DNA from: Candidatus Aenigmatarchaeota archaeon
GTDB lineage: Archaea > Aenigmatarchaeota > Aenigmatarchaeia > PWEA01 > JACRMZ01
DNA length: 6,315 nucleotides
Direction of reading: 5' to 3'
Assembly: GCA_016219455.1 (NCBI GenBank)
Contig: JACRMZ010000031.1
Span: 1 to 6,315, forward strand
A program made the translations under genes and the position numbers. Under the pieces are notes generated by a model that was not told where the DNA came from, ran no database searches, and was given only the letters and a program-made list of their open reading frames with translations. Below are positions 1 to 5,190 of this stretch, piece by piece (position 1 is the first letter of the stretch; each line of letters opens with the position of its first letter).

Positions 1-1324
1 GCAGCGACCCGGATGTCGGAACACGGTACTGGCTTGAGTTCTCGACAAGGAAGAATGACGTCATGTTGAGCTTTATGTTGTTTATGTCATTGTCAGCGCC
101 GATTTGCGTGCCGTTTGCAAGGTATGCACGGAACTTAACAGTGCTGTTCTCATTCTTTGAAAGATTTTCCATCCGTTTGTCGCCATCCTCTGCGAAGATG
201 CCGCATCCCGAACAGGAAAGATCAACGATTATGCTGTCTGTAAGGTTGATCTCAGCGGTGACGTTAATGCCTGTGTATGGCGTTGGGGAAGTGGAATTGA
301 GGAATATCCAACCACGATATATGCCCTGCTGGTTTGTCGTGTTCATTGTGTCTACAGTGACGTTTATTGTAAGGTTTGAAATGCTGTTTGCAGGTACGAC
401 AAGCGTCGAGTTAGTCGTATTTGTTGCGTAGCTCATGTATAGCAACGCATTGCCCGTGTAGTTGAGGAATGTTGAATTGAGAAGGGTGTTAAGCGTTATC
501 GCCTGCGAGCCGTAGTTCTGGACTGGTATTGAAATGACTTTGACATTGGTGCCAGTCCTGTTGAACCCTATGTTTTCCAGCGTTTTTGAGGTGAACCCCC
601 TGCTTACAGTCTGGGAAAGGAAATTGAAAGCGGTGTCATTGTAATAAAGCGTGTCGTTGTCCGTTATGGAACAGGTGAAGTTGAACGTCGATTGGGAAGT
701 GTAATTATAGGTGATGTTGGCCCATCCCGTTGTGTTCGTGTAGTTTGTTGATATCGTCGTGCCGTTGACTGCAAAAGAGACAGGGTAGTCGGCTATCGGA
801 ACGCTTGTGTTGGCGTCAGTGATGTTGCATAGTAAAGTGTTCGAGAAGCTGTCCGGCCCGTTGATTACGTTCAACTTAGTCAGGTTTGCCCATCCCCAGA
901 CGTAGAATGTTGCCGCTGAAGTGTTTGCAGTAGTTGAAAGGTTGCCTGTCGTGTTGCTTGAGTTCACATAAATTGTGACAGAATGCGCACCAAGGGAGAA
1001 GTCGTTGACGCGTATTGCAAAAGCGGTGCTGTTGTTGCCAGTCGGGTTAGAGCAGCCGGTAATGCAAATGTAAGTCAGATTGTAGAAAGTGGCGTTTGTG
1101 GCATTATACTGGACCCAGGAAACGTTTATCGTCTCGTTCCATGTGGCGTTTGCTAAGACATCGGTGTTCATCCATCTGTTGACATTGGTGGCATTGAGGG
1201 AGATATTGGAAGATGTGACAGGATACGCCCTTGCGAACATCCATACGAATGCAAGTGAAACAAACAGGAACACTGGAACGTACCAAAAGCTAGCGCCCTT
1301 TCTGAGAGAAGTTACACCACCCAT
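1..1324 (-). CDS. Secreted/anchored Ig-like surface glycoprotein, 3' part outside window
   Basis: The minus-strand frame is open from the ATG at 1324 to the window edge (441 codons), so the C-terminus is missing. Residues 1-33 look like a signal peptide: a basic start (SLRKG), a hydrophobic stretch at about 13-30, and ARA at 31-33 as a possible signal peptidase site; an uncleaved anchor is also possible. The rest is rich in Asn, Thr and Ser and has about 41 N-x-S/T sequons by hand count. Residues about 146-228 look like an invasin/Big-1-type Ig domain (LLCNITD, then PVSFAVNGT, then GWANITY, then FTCSITD). A second beta-rich segment at about 240-360 resembles CARDB/NEW3-like domains, and a third begins around SCSGCGIF. 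It probably acts outside the cell, as a surface-layer, adhesion or envelope protein. The exact family is not recognised. The call of a secreted glycoprotein is firm; its role is not. Confidence 0.85.
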   Translation of the reverse strand, partial: MGGVTSLRKGASFWYVPVFLFVSLAFVWMFARAYPVTSSNISLNATNVNRWMNTDVLANATWNETINVSWVQYNATNATFYNLTYICITGCSNPTGNNSTAFAIRVNDFSLGAHSVTIYVNSSNTTGNLSTTANTSAATFYVWGWANLTKLNVINGPDSFSNTLLCNITDANTSVPIADYPVSFAVNGTTISTNYTNTTGWANITYNYTSQSTFNFTCSITDNDTLYYNDTAFNFLSQTVSRGFTSKTLENIGFNRTGTNVKVISIPVQNYGSQAITLNTLLNSTFLNYTGNALLYMSYATNTTNSTLVVPANSISNLTINVTVDTMNTTNQQGIYRGWIFLNSTSPTPYTGINVTAEINLTDSIIVDLSCSGCGIFAEDGDKRMENLSKNENSTVKFRAYLANGTQIGADNDINNIKLNMTSFFLVENSSQYRVPTSGSL

Positions 1325-1353
1325 CGTATCTCATCTTAGTAATCGAATAACCG

Positions 1354-1366
1354 CCTTAAATACCTT
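1354..1366. promoter_or_regulatory. Shared bidirectional TATA-like box between surface protein and thiolase
   Basis: CCTTAAATACCTT is nearly symmetric and reads as a TATA-like box on both strands. The core TTAAATA (1356-1362, centre 1359) lies 26 nt before the ATG at 1385, which predicts a leaderless plus-strand transcript. On the minus strand its centre is 35 nt before the ATG at 1324, giving a leader of about 9 nt. No Shine-Dalgarno is seen before either start. The 60-bp gap has no other convincing TATA candidate. Archaeal TATA boxes normally centre about 26 nt upstream of the transcription start; the bidirectional use is inferred. Confidence 0.6.
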
Positions 1367-1384
1367 ACAATAGTAATACGGGAC

Positions 1385-2284
1385 ATGAAATGCTCGGATT
1401 GTACCAACCCTGCAGTAACATACAAGCGCTATGAAGGCCGTGCGCTTTGCGACGAGCATTTTATTCAGACGTTTGAAGCGCGCGTGAAGAAGACAATCCG
1501 CGAGGAGCGCCTTATAGAACCCGGTGACCGTGTCTGTGTCGCGCTTTCCGGAGGAAAGGATTCCTCTGTGGCGTTGACGATTCTCCACAACGTCCTCAAG
1601 GACTGGAGGGACACGGAGCTTTTTGCGCTTCTCATAGATGAAGGAATAGAAGGCTATAGGAACGAAAGCCTTGAAATAGCGGAAAAGCTCTGCAGTTCCC
1701 TTGGCGTGACTTTGCACATCGCTCGCTTCAAGGAGACTGTCCACAAGACGATGGATGAGATAATGGAGGAAAAGAAGTTCCCCTGCACATATTGCGGCGT
1801 GTTCCGCCGCGATTTGCTGAATTCAAAGTCCAGGGAGCTTGGCGCAACGAAGCTTGCCACAGGGCACAACATGGATGACGAACTGCAGAGCGCCTTCATG
1901 AACTACTTCCGCTTGGACATGAACAAGGCCTCGCGTCTTGGTGCGATAGCGCAGAAAAACGAGCTTTTTGTCCAGCGAATCAAGCCGCTTCGTTACCTGC
2001 CTGAACATGACGTCGGGCTGTACGCAGTCCTGAAAGGACTCGATGTCCACGAGACAGAGTGCCCCTATGCAAACAACTCACTGCGCTTTCATGTCCGCGA
2101 TTTTCTCAACAAGATGGAGGAAAAGTATCCAGGAATCAAATTCTCAGCAATGCACGCCTACGATTCGCTTCTTGGGATGCTTCGCTCTTCAGTTGTGAAG
2201 GAAATAAACAGGTGCGAATGCGGTGAAGCGACTGCCGGAACAAAGTGCAGGAAGTGCGAACTGCTCGCTACGTTAAAAACTTGA
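1385..2284 (+). CDS. ttuA: tRNA 2-thiouridine synthetase, TtuA/NcsA (Ncs6/Ctu1) family
   Basis: Cytoplasmic enzyme that adenylates and thiolates a uridine in tRNA. Family members act at U34 of Lys/Glu/Gln tRNAs (NcsA/Ncs6) or at U54 in thermophiles (TtuA), usually with a ubiquitin-like sulfur carrier. The 299 residues contain every family landmark: an N-terminal zinc site (C3, C6, C22, H25), the PP-loop SGGKDS at 55-60, the three cysteines expected for a [4Fe-4S] cluster (C134, C137, C226), GHNMDDE at 160-166, and a C-terminal zinc site (C277, C279, C288, C291). Length is normal and nothing essential is missing. The ATG at 1385 gives the intact first zinc finger and sits 26 nt after a TATA-like box, so a leaderless message is likely. 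It is divergent from the surface protein and convergent with the ParB-like gene. U34 versus U54 specificity cannot be decided from this sequence. Confidence 0.95.
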   Translation: MKCSDCTNPAVTYKRYEGRALCDEHFIQTFEARVKKTIREERLIEPGDRVCVALSGGKDSSVALTILHNVLKDWRDTELFALLIDEGIEGYRNESLEIAEKLCSSLGVTLHIARFKETVHKTMDEIMEEKKFPCTYCGVFRRDLLNSKSRELGATKLATGHNMDDELQSAFMNYFRLDMNKASRLGAIAQKNELFVQRIKPLRYLPEHDVGLYAVLKGLDVHETECPYANNSLRFHVRDFLNKMEEKYPGIKFSAMHAYDSLLGMLRSSVVKEINRCECGEATAGTKCRKCELLATLKT

Positions 2285-2418
2285 ATAATGTGTACCACAT
2301 CAGCCTGTTCCTGTCTTTAGGGTGGCGCGACTCGATTTTGTAGCCATGTTTCCTGTAGAACACCCTTGCCATCACATGGTCCTGCGAAGTCATGATAGTC
2401 AGCTTGTGGCATTTTTTT
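2268..2418 (-). pseudogene. GNAT acetyltransferase C-terminal fragment, out of frame after ParB-like gene
   Basis: Reading the minus strand one base back from the ParB-like frame gives an uninterrupted stretch ending at TAG 2268-2270. It contains KKCHKLTIMTSQDHVMAR followed by VFYRKHGYKIES, which matches the last strand-helix-strand of GNAT acetyltransferases (x-A-x-x-F-Y-x-K-x-G-F/Y). The internal ATG at 2393 would give only 41 residues. The acetyl-CoA binding loop and the N-terminal half of a GNAT domain are absent. The switch point is the run of seven A on the coding strand (2412-2418), inside the 3' end of the ParB-like gene. The fragment overlaps the convergent thiolase gene by 17 nt. 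It may be a decayed GNAT gene or the real C-terminus of the ParB-like protein reached by a frameshift. GNAT resemblance is fairly clear; status is uncertain. Confidence 0.55.
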
Positions 2419-2680
2419 CCCTGGTTATCTCCACGTTTTTCCTCCTTGTGACGACTTTGACATTGCTGTAATCCACAAGGTATGCAGGGATTTTTTTGTA
2501 TCCGAGTTTTTTCAGTGCCGCATATCGATGATGCCCGTCAAGGAGTATTTTGTGCCGTTTATCGACAACAACAGGTATGACATAGCCGTCTTTTTTGATT
2601 CTTTTAGTGAGCGTTTTGAGCTTTGGAGTCGTCCTTTCGTGTATTTTCACGCTTTTGATGGGGATAATCCGGTATGCCAT
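2399..2680 (-). CDS. Small ParB/SerK-like fold protein
   Basis: This 93-residue protein matches the ParB N-terminal (ParB/sulfiredoxin) fold in its archaeal SerK/SbnI-like form: VKIHE at 11-15, a helix with basic residues, GYVIPVVVD at 32-40, the signature DGHHRYAALKKLG at 48-60, and IPAYLVDY at 64-71. Members of this fold act as DNA-segregation CTPases or as free-serine kinases. E15 and D48 sit where SerK-like kinases carry functional acidic residues, but that is an alignment by eye. Known SerK proteins are much longer, so this is either a minimal single-domain version or a product cut short. The end is suspicious: just before the stop, a run of seven A leads in the -1 frame into a GNAT-like tail. 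The ATG at 2680 lies 26 nt from a TATA-like box shared with tRNA-Cys, so the message is probably leaderless. Substrate unknown. Confidence 0.8.
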   Translation of the reverse strand: MAYRIIPIKSVKIHERTTPKLKTLTKRIKKDGYVIPVVVDKRHKILLDGHHRYAALKKLGYKKIPAYLVDYSNVKVVTRRKNVEITREKNATS

Positions 2681-2701
2681 TCTTCTGGACTTCTTTCCCA
2701 G

Positions 2702-2709
2702 TTTTAAAT
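2702..2709. promoter_or_regulatory. Shared TATA-like box for ParB-like gene and tRNA-Cys
   Basis: TTTAAATA, read as TATTTAAA on the minus strand, is centred near 2706. It is 26 nt from the minus-strand ATG at 2680 and 29 nt from the first base of tRNA-Cys at 2735. Both distances fit the archaeal spacing from TATA to transcription start, with a 2-3 nt leader on the pre-tRNA. No other strong TATA-like sequence lies in the 54-bp gap, apart from the weaker TTTTTAA at 2712-2718. Use in both directions is inferred from spacing. Confidence 0.6.
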
Positions 2710-2734
2710 AGTTTTTAACGAACGTTTAATGTGC

Positions 2735-2843
2735 GCCGAGGTGACAGAACGGCCATGTGGCCGGCTGCAGGTATGTTTAGCCAAGCGGGCGATGAAAAAG
2801 CGGATACCGGCATAACGGAGTTCAACTCTCCGCCTCGGCTCCA
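2735..2843 (+). tRNA. tRNA-Cys(GCA) with anticodon-loop intron and encoded CCA
   Basis: The full cloverleaf can be drawn. Acceptor stem GCCGAGG (2735-2741) pairs with CCTCGGC (2833-2839). The D stem is ACA/TGT, with GG in the loop. The anticodon stem GCCGG (2760-2764) pairs with CCGGC (2807-2811). The T stem CGGAG (2816-2820) pairs with CTCCG (2828-2832) around the canonical T loop TTCAACT. After intron removal the loop is CTGCAGA with anticodon GCA at 2767-2769. The discriminator is U (2840), as expected for tRNA-Cys, and CCA is encoded at 2841-2843. The variable loop has 4 nt. The mature tRNA is 74 nt with CCA. An open frame on the opposite strand across this region is a shadow, not a gene. 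Confidence 0.95.
2771..2805 (+). other. tRNA-Cys intron, 35 nt, position 37/38
   Basis: The intron interrupts the anticodon loop after G37 (2770) and before A38 (2806), the canonical archaeal site. A bulge-helix-bulge can be drawn: CUGC (2765-2768) pairs with GCGG (2800-2803) through one G-U pair, flanked by the 3-nt bulges AGG and AUA, each cut after its second base. This is the substrate form of the archaeal splicing endonuclease. The inner helix beyond the bulge is weak (U2772-A2799 only), and the rest of the intron folds mainly through GCC/GGC (2780-2782 with 2788-2790). The junction is therefore a relaxed BHB. Intron boundaries are supported by exact restoration of the anticodon arm. Confidence 0.88.
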
Positions 2844-2906
2844 TAAACTTTTCCAAATAGGCCCGAAATCGCCCTAAGGGAATTTCAAAGTCCATGGAAA
2901 AGTTTA
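2844..2906 (+). other. Long inverted repeat / stem-loop directly after tRNA-Cys
   Basis: TAAACTTTTCCA (2844-2855) and TGGAAAAGTTTA (2895-2906) are perfect 12-bp inverted repeats starting at the base after the encoded CCA. Inside lies a second hairpin, GAAAT..CCC-TAA-GGG.ATTTC (2865-2886). The outer left arm includes TTTT (2849-2852), which may serve as a weak archaeal terminator for the tRNA. Whether it acts as a processing signal, a terminator or an end of a small element is not known. The right arm overlaps the repeat at 2895-2913. Confidence 0.6.
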
Positions 2907-2913
2907 ATCAAAA
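2895..2913 (+). repeat. Direct repeat copy 1, TGGAAAAGTTTAATCAAAA
   Basis: This 19-nt sequence recurs at 3060-3078 with a single difference (T to C at 2903/3068), 165 bp away. Its first 12 bases are also the right arm of the inverted repeat with 2844-2855. It could be a protein-binding site or a promoter-like A-rich/TTTAA element. Function is not known. Confidence 0.8.
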
Positions 2914-2914
2914 T

Positions 2915-2996
2915 AACCTTTTGCCCAAAGTCTCCATGGGCATGACGCACACTTGGTGTGCGTCGGTTTCGGTTCCTCTCAAAGTGCCAAAAGGTT
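2915..2996 (+). ncRNA. Candidate structured RNA of about 82 nt, unknown family
   Basis: A closing stem, AACCTTTTG (2915-2923) with CAAAAGGTT (2988-2996), is perfect over 9 bp. It encloses a very strong hairpin, GACGCACAC-TTG-GTGTGCGTC (2944-2964, 9 bp, 3-nt loop), and a smaller one, GCCCA/TGGGC (2923-2927 with 2937-2941), giving a possible three-way junction. GGCA/TGCC (2939-2942 with 2985-2988) is an alternative to the small hairpin. No C/D boxes, convincing H/ACA kink-turn, or RNase P or SRP signatures are seen, and the T-arm pattern of a tRNA is absent. No open frame of note crosses it. Orientation is undetermined; plus is given because the flanking genes are plus. It could instead be a leader or a DNA-level palindrome. 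Confidence 0.4.
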
Positions 2997-3006
2997 GATA
3001 AAAAAA

Positions 3007-3059
3007 CGTTAGCGAAAAAAAGCCCCAAATCGTTAGCGGAAAATGATTCCAGCTAGCCG
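3007..3059 (+). repeat. Duplicated CGTTAGCG with hairpin offering alternative pairing
   Basis: CGTTAGCG occurs at 3007-3014 and 3031-3038, exactly 24 nt apart, each followed by a short A-rich stretch. The second copy forms a hairpin: GTTAGC (3032-3037) with GCTAGC (3052-3057), continued by GGAA/TTCC (3038-3041 with 3047-3050) around the loop AATGA, with one bulged A. The first copy could pair with the same 3' arm, so two exclusive folds are possible. Function is not known. Confidence 0.5.
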
Positions 3060-3078
3060 TGGAAAAGCTTAATCAAAA
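3060..3078 (+). repeat. Direct repeat copy 2, TGGAAAAGCTTAATCAAAA
   Basis: Second copy of the 19-nt repeat, 18 of 19 identical to 2895-2913. It is also an imperfect inverted match to TAAACTTTTCCA at 2844-2855, so 2844 and 3071 can be seen as inverted ends of a roughly 228-bp unit lying between tRNA-Cys and the GTPase gene. Confidence 0.8.
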
Positions 3079-3102
3079 CGCTGTGATATCAGAAATGCCG
3101 AC

Positions 3103-3109
3103 AATTTAA
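3103..3109 (+). promoter_or_regulatory. TATA-like box of the permuted GTPase gene
   Basis: AATTTAA is centred on 3106. It is 20 nt before the ATG at 3126 and 26 nt before the in-frame ATG at 3132. The latter distance equals that of other genes in this window and would make the transcript start at the third codon of the longer reading. An alternative, weaker TATA is the CTTAATCA inside the repeat at 3060-3078, which would leave a leader of about 28 nt. Confidence 0.45.
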
Positions 3110-3125
3110 GCTCCAGAATTAAAAA

Positions 3126-3878
3126 ATGTCTATGCCCAATTTCTGGAAAATCGTGAATGACACGATACATGAGGCTGACATACTGCTCCTTCTTCTTGAT
3201 GCAAGGCTTGTAGAGGAGACTCGTCACGAGGAGATAGAGGAGAAGGTCCGCGAAGAAGGCAAGGTCCTCATATACGTCGTGACGAAGTCAGATTTAGTCA
3301 AGAAGGAAAGCGCTGAGAAATGGAAAAGAAAACTCCATCCGTGCGTCTTTGTTTCAGCGAAAGAAAGGCTTGGGACAACTATATTGAGGGAGACTATACT
3401 GATGGAGGCAAAAAGGAAAGGCATTGTAAGGGAACCGTTGATTGTCGGCGTTTTAGGCTATCCCAATGTGGGAAAATCGAGCTTGATCAACGCACTCAGC
3501 GGAAGGAGCGCTGCAAGCACAAGCATCCTAAGCGGCCATACGAGAGGCTCGCAGAAAATACGCATGGACAACAGAATAACAATTCTCGACACGCCTGGCG
3601 TCATCCCGATGGGCGACAAAGACAGGGTGAAGCAGACAATCATAGGCACGGTGGATTTCACAAAGTCCAAGGCGCCTGATATGGTATGCATGGAGCTGAT
3701 GAGGATGTTCCCCGGGAAGATAGAAAGATACTATGGCGTTGAGGCCAGCGATGACAAGGAAAAGACAATAGAGGACGTGGCGATAAAGGGGAAGATGATG
3801 AAGAAAGGCGGGTTTCCTGATATTGACAGGGCCGCAAGGAAGATCATAAAGGACTGGCAGTCGGGGAAAATAAAGTAG
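3126..3878 (+). CDS. Circularly permuted ribosome-assembly GTPase, YlqF/YawG (Lsg1/Nog2-like) family
   Basis: The GTPase motifs occur in permuted order, which defines this family: G4 TKSD at 53-56, G5 SAK at 77-79, G1 GYPNVGKSS at 111-119, G2-like GHTRG at 137-141, and G3 DTPG at 155-158. LLLLLDAR near 20-27 is the conserved segment before G4. Relatives (bacterial YlqF/RbgA, eukaryotic Lsg1, Nog2 and Nug1) bind the large ribosomal subunit late in assembly, so a role in 50S maturation in the cytoplasm is likely. The 250-residue length suits short archaeal members, and the C-terminal tail (about 205-250) is basic. Two starts are possible, ATG 3126 (MSMPNF) and ATG 3132 (MPNF); promoter spacing favours the second if the message is leaderless. 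It follows the repeat-rich gap and precedes the NRAMP gene by 37 bp. All catalytic motifs are present. Confidence 0.93.
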   Translation: MSMPNFWKIVNDTIHEADILLLLLDARLVEETRHEEIEEKVREEGKVLIYVVTKSDLVKKESAEKWKRKLHPCVFVSAKERLGTTILRETILMEAKRKGIVREPLIVGVLGYPNVGKSSLINALSGRSAASTSILSGHTRGSQKIRMDNRITILDTPGVIPMGDKDRVKQTIIGTVDFTKSKAPDMVCMELMRMFPGKIERYYGVEASDDKEKTIEDVAIKGKMMKKGGFPDIDRAARKIIKDWQSGKIK

Positions 3879-3886
3879 AATCCTTG

Positions 3887-3892
3887 TTAAAA
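3887..3892 (+). promoter_or_regulatory. TATA-like box of the NRAMP gene
   Basis: TTAAAA, within TTGTTAAAAG, is centred about 26 nt before the ATG at 3916, which predicts a leaderless transcript starting at or near the A of the start codon. A GAGGA at 3906-3910, 5 nt before the ATG, could be a weak Shine-Dalgarno if transcription comes from upstream. No metal-regulator operator is recognised. Confidence 0.5.
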
Positions 3893-3915
3893 GCCTTTGG
3901 CGTCAGAGGATTATT

Positions 3916-5190
3916 ATGGACCAACGCGGCTTGAGCGGGAAACACTACAGCATATTCAGGACACTTTCAGACAGGAGGTTCTGGATGTTTTTCGGTTCTG
4001 GCCTCATAGTAAGCGTGGCGTACATGGACCCCGGCAACTGGGGAACAAACATTTCAGGCGGGGCGAACTTCAATTATGACCTGCTTTGGGTCATTTGGAT
4101 GGCCAGCGGCATGGCTATGCTTTTCCAGTATCTGTCAGGAAAACTGGGGTTGGCAGGTTATTCGCTGCCGGAGTTGATGCGGCTAAAGCTGAAAAACAAG
4201 TACGCTGTCCTGGTTTATTGGTTCCTCTCAGAATTCGTAATACTTGCAACGGACCTTGCAGAGTTCCTGGGGATAGTCGTAGCGCTTAAGCTTCTTTTTG
4301 GCATACCGATGCTCTGGGGGACTTTCATAGCCGTTATAGACGTCCTGTTCATACTTATCTTCACCCAGAAGCGGCTTCGCTACCTCGAGATGGCATTTGT
4401 CGTTTTTGTTGCAATCATAGGGTTGGCATTCCTCTACGAGGTCATTGTGTCAAAGCCCGACATGCTGTCTATCATAAAAGGCTCCATTATTGTGAAGCTC
4501 ACTGCCGAAAGCGCCCTTGTCGCCGTGGGGATAATAGGCGCGACTGTAATGCCGCACGCGATTTTCGTCCATTCGTGGCTGATAAAGAACAAGTCCCACA
4601 ACATCGATTTCAAGAACGACGAAAAAACCCTGTTTTATCACATGACTGAAGATGTCCTGTCACTGGGGATAGCTGCGCTGATAAATGCCGCGATGCTGAT
4701 AATGTCCGCTGCTGCCTTCTACGGCCTTGGGGACAAGGTGGCGACGCTTGAAGGCGCTTACGTAACACTTTCCCCGCTCTTTGGGAACTTTGCCTCGCTT
4801 ATTTTTGCAATAGCCCTTCTTGCCGCAGGCATCTCGTCATCGATAACCGGGGCGCTGTCCGGGCAGGCAGTCATGGACGGGCTGACTGACTTCAAGGTCC
4901 CGATGTGGGTAAGGAGGGTGATAACAAGGGTGATAAATGTGATACCGCTCACGATTGCTATATTGCTGGGGATAGAGCCGCTAAAGGTCCTTGTCTATAG
5001 CCAGGCAGTCCTTAGCCTGCTTCTCCCGCTCCCGCTAATCCCGCTCCTCATCTTCACATCTGACAGGAAGATAATGGGGGAACTTTCGAACAGGAGGATA
5101 ACATCTGGAGTGGCTGTCCTGTTCTCAGCCATCATAATGGCGTTCAACGCATATCTCATTTTACAGCTTCTTTCAGGGAAGATTGCGTAA
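3916..5190 (+). CDS. mntH: NRAMP-family divalent metal transporter (Mn2+/Fe2+)
   Basis: This polytopic membrane protein of 424 residues with about 11 hydrophobic segments is normal for NRAMP/MntH. The metal-site motif DPGN (38-41) in TM1 and GATVMPH (208-214) in TM6 are intact; D38, N41 and M212 correspond to the metal ligands of characterised NRAMPs, and M212 supports transition-metal rather than Ca/Mg selectivity. TDLAEFLG (112-119) in TM3, IFVHS (216-220) after the TM6 break, and GQAVMDG (316-322) are further family signatures. It should import Mn(II) or Fe(II) across the cytoplasmic membrane with protons. The start at ATG 3916 leaves a short cytoplasmic N-terminus before RFWMFFGSGL and fits the TATA spacing. 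No MntR/DtxR-type regulator lies in the window. The GNA1-like gene follows after 33 bp and may be co-transcribed. Confidence 0.95.
   Translation: MDQRGLSGKHYSIFRTLSDRRFWMFFGSGLIVSVAYMDPGNWGTNISGGANFNYDLLWVIWMASGMAMLFQYLSGKLGLAGYSLPELMRLKLKNKYAVLVYWFLSEFVILATDLAEFLGIVVALKLLFGIPMLWGTFIAVIDVLFILIFTQKRLRYLEMAFVVFVAIIGLAFLYEVIVSKPDMLSIIKGSIIVKLTAESALVAVGIIGATVMPHAIFVHSWLIKNKSHNIDFKNDEKTLFYHMTEDVLSLGIAALINAAMLIMSAAAFYGLGDKVATLEGAYVTLSPLFGNFASLIFAIALLAAGISSSITGALSGQAVMDGLTDFKVPMWVRRVITRVINVIPLTIAILLGIEPLKVLVYSQAVLSLLLPLPLIPLLIFTSDRKIMGELSNRRITSGVAVLFSAIIMAFNAYLILQLLSGKIA

Noticed and set aside
63..431. Plus-strand open frame of 122 codons
   Set aside because: Shadow of the minus-strand surface protein, whose frame is open across the region with a coherent Ig-like, sequon-rich sequence.
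1089..1373. Plus-strand open frame of 94 codons
   Set aside because: Lies opposite the signal peptide and N-terminus of the surface protein and extends through the divergent promoter; no recognisable protein.
2399..2680. ParB-like gene as part of a partition (ParAB) system
   Set aside because: No ParA, centromere-like parS array or helix-turn-helix domain is present; the short form and the HE...DGHHR pattern fit SerK/SbnI-like or orphan ParB-fold proteins better.
2704..2895. Minus-strand open frame of 63 codons
   Set aside because: Covers tRNA-Cys in antisense; the tRNA structure explains the sequence.
2915..2996. A second tRNA or a C/D or H/ACA guide RNA
   Set aside because: No T-loop TTCAA pattern, no C/D box pair on either strand, and no convincing kink-turn with a positioned ACA.
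2895..3078. CRISPR array
   Set aside because: Only two imperfect copies of a 19-nt repeat with a 146-nt gap; no regular spacers and no cas genes.
3320..3679. Plus-strand open frame of 119 codons inside the GTPase gene
   Set aside because: Alternative frame of the GTPase; low-complexity polar translation without motifs, while the GTPase frame holds all G motifs.
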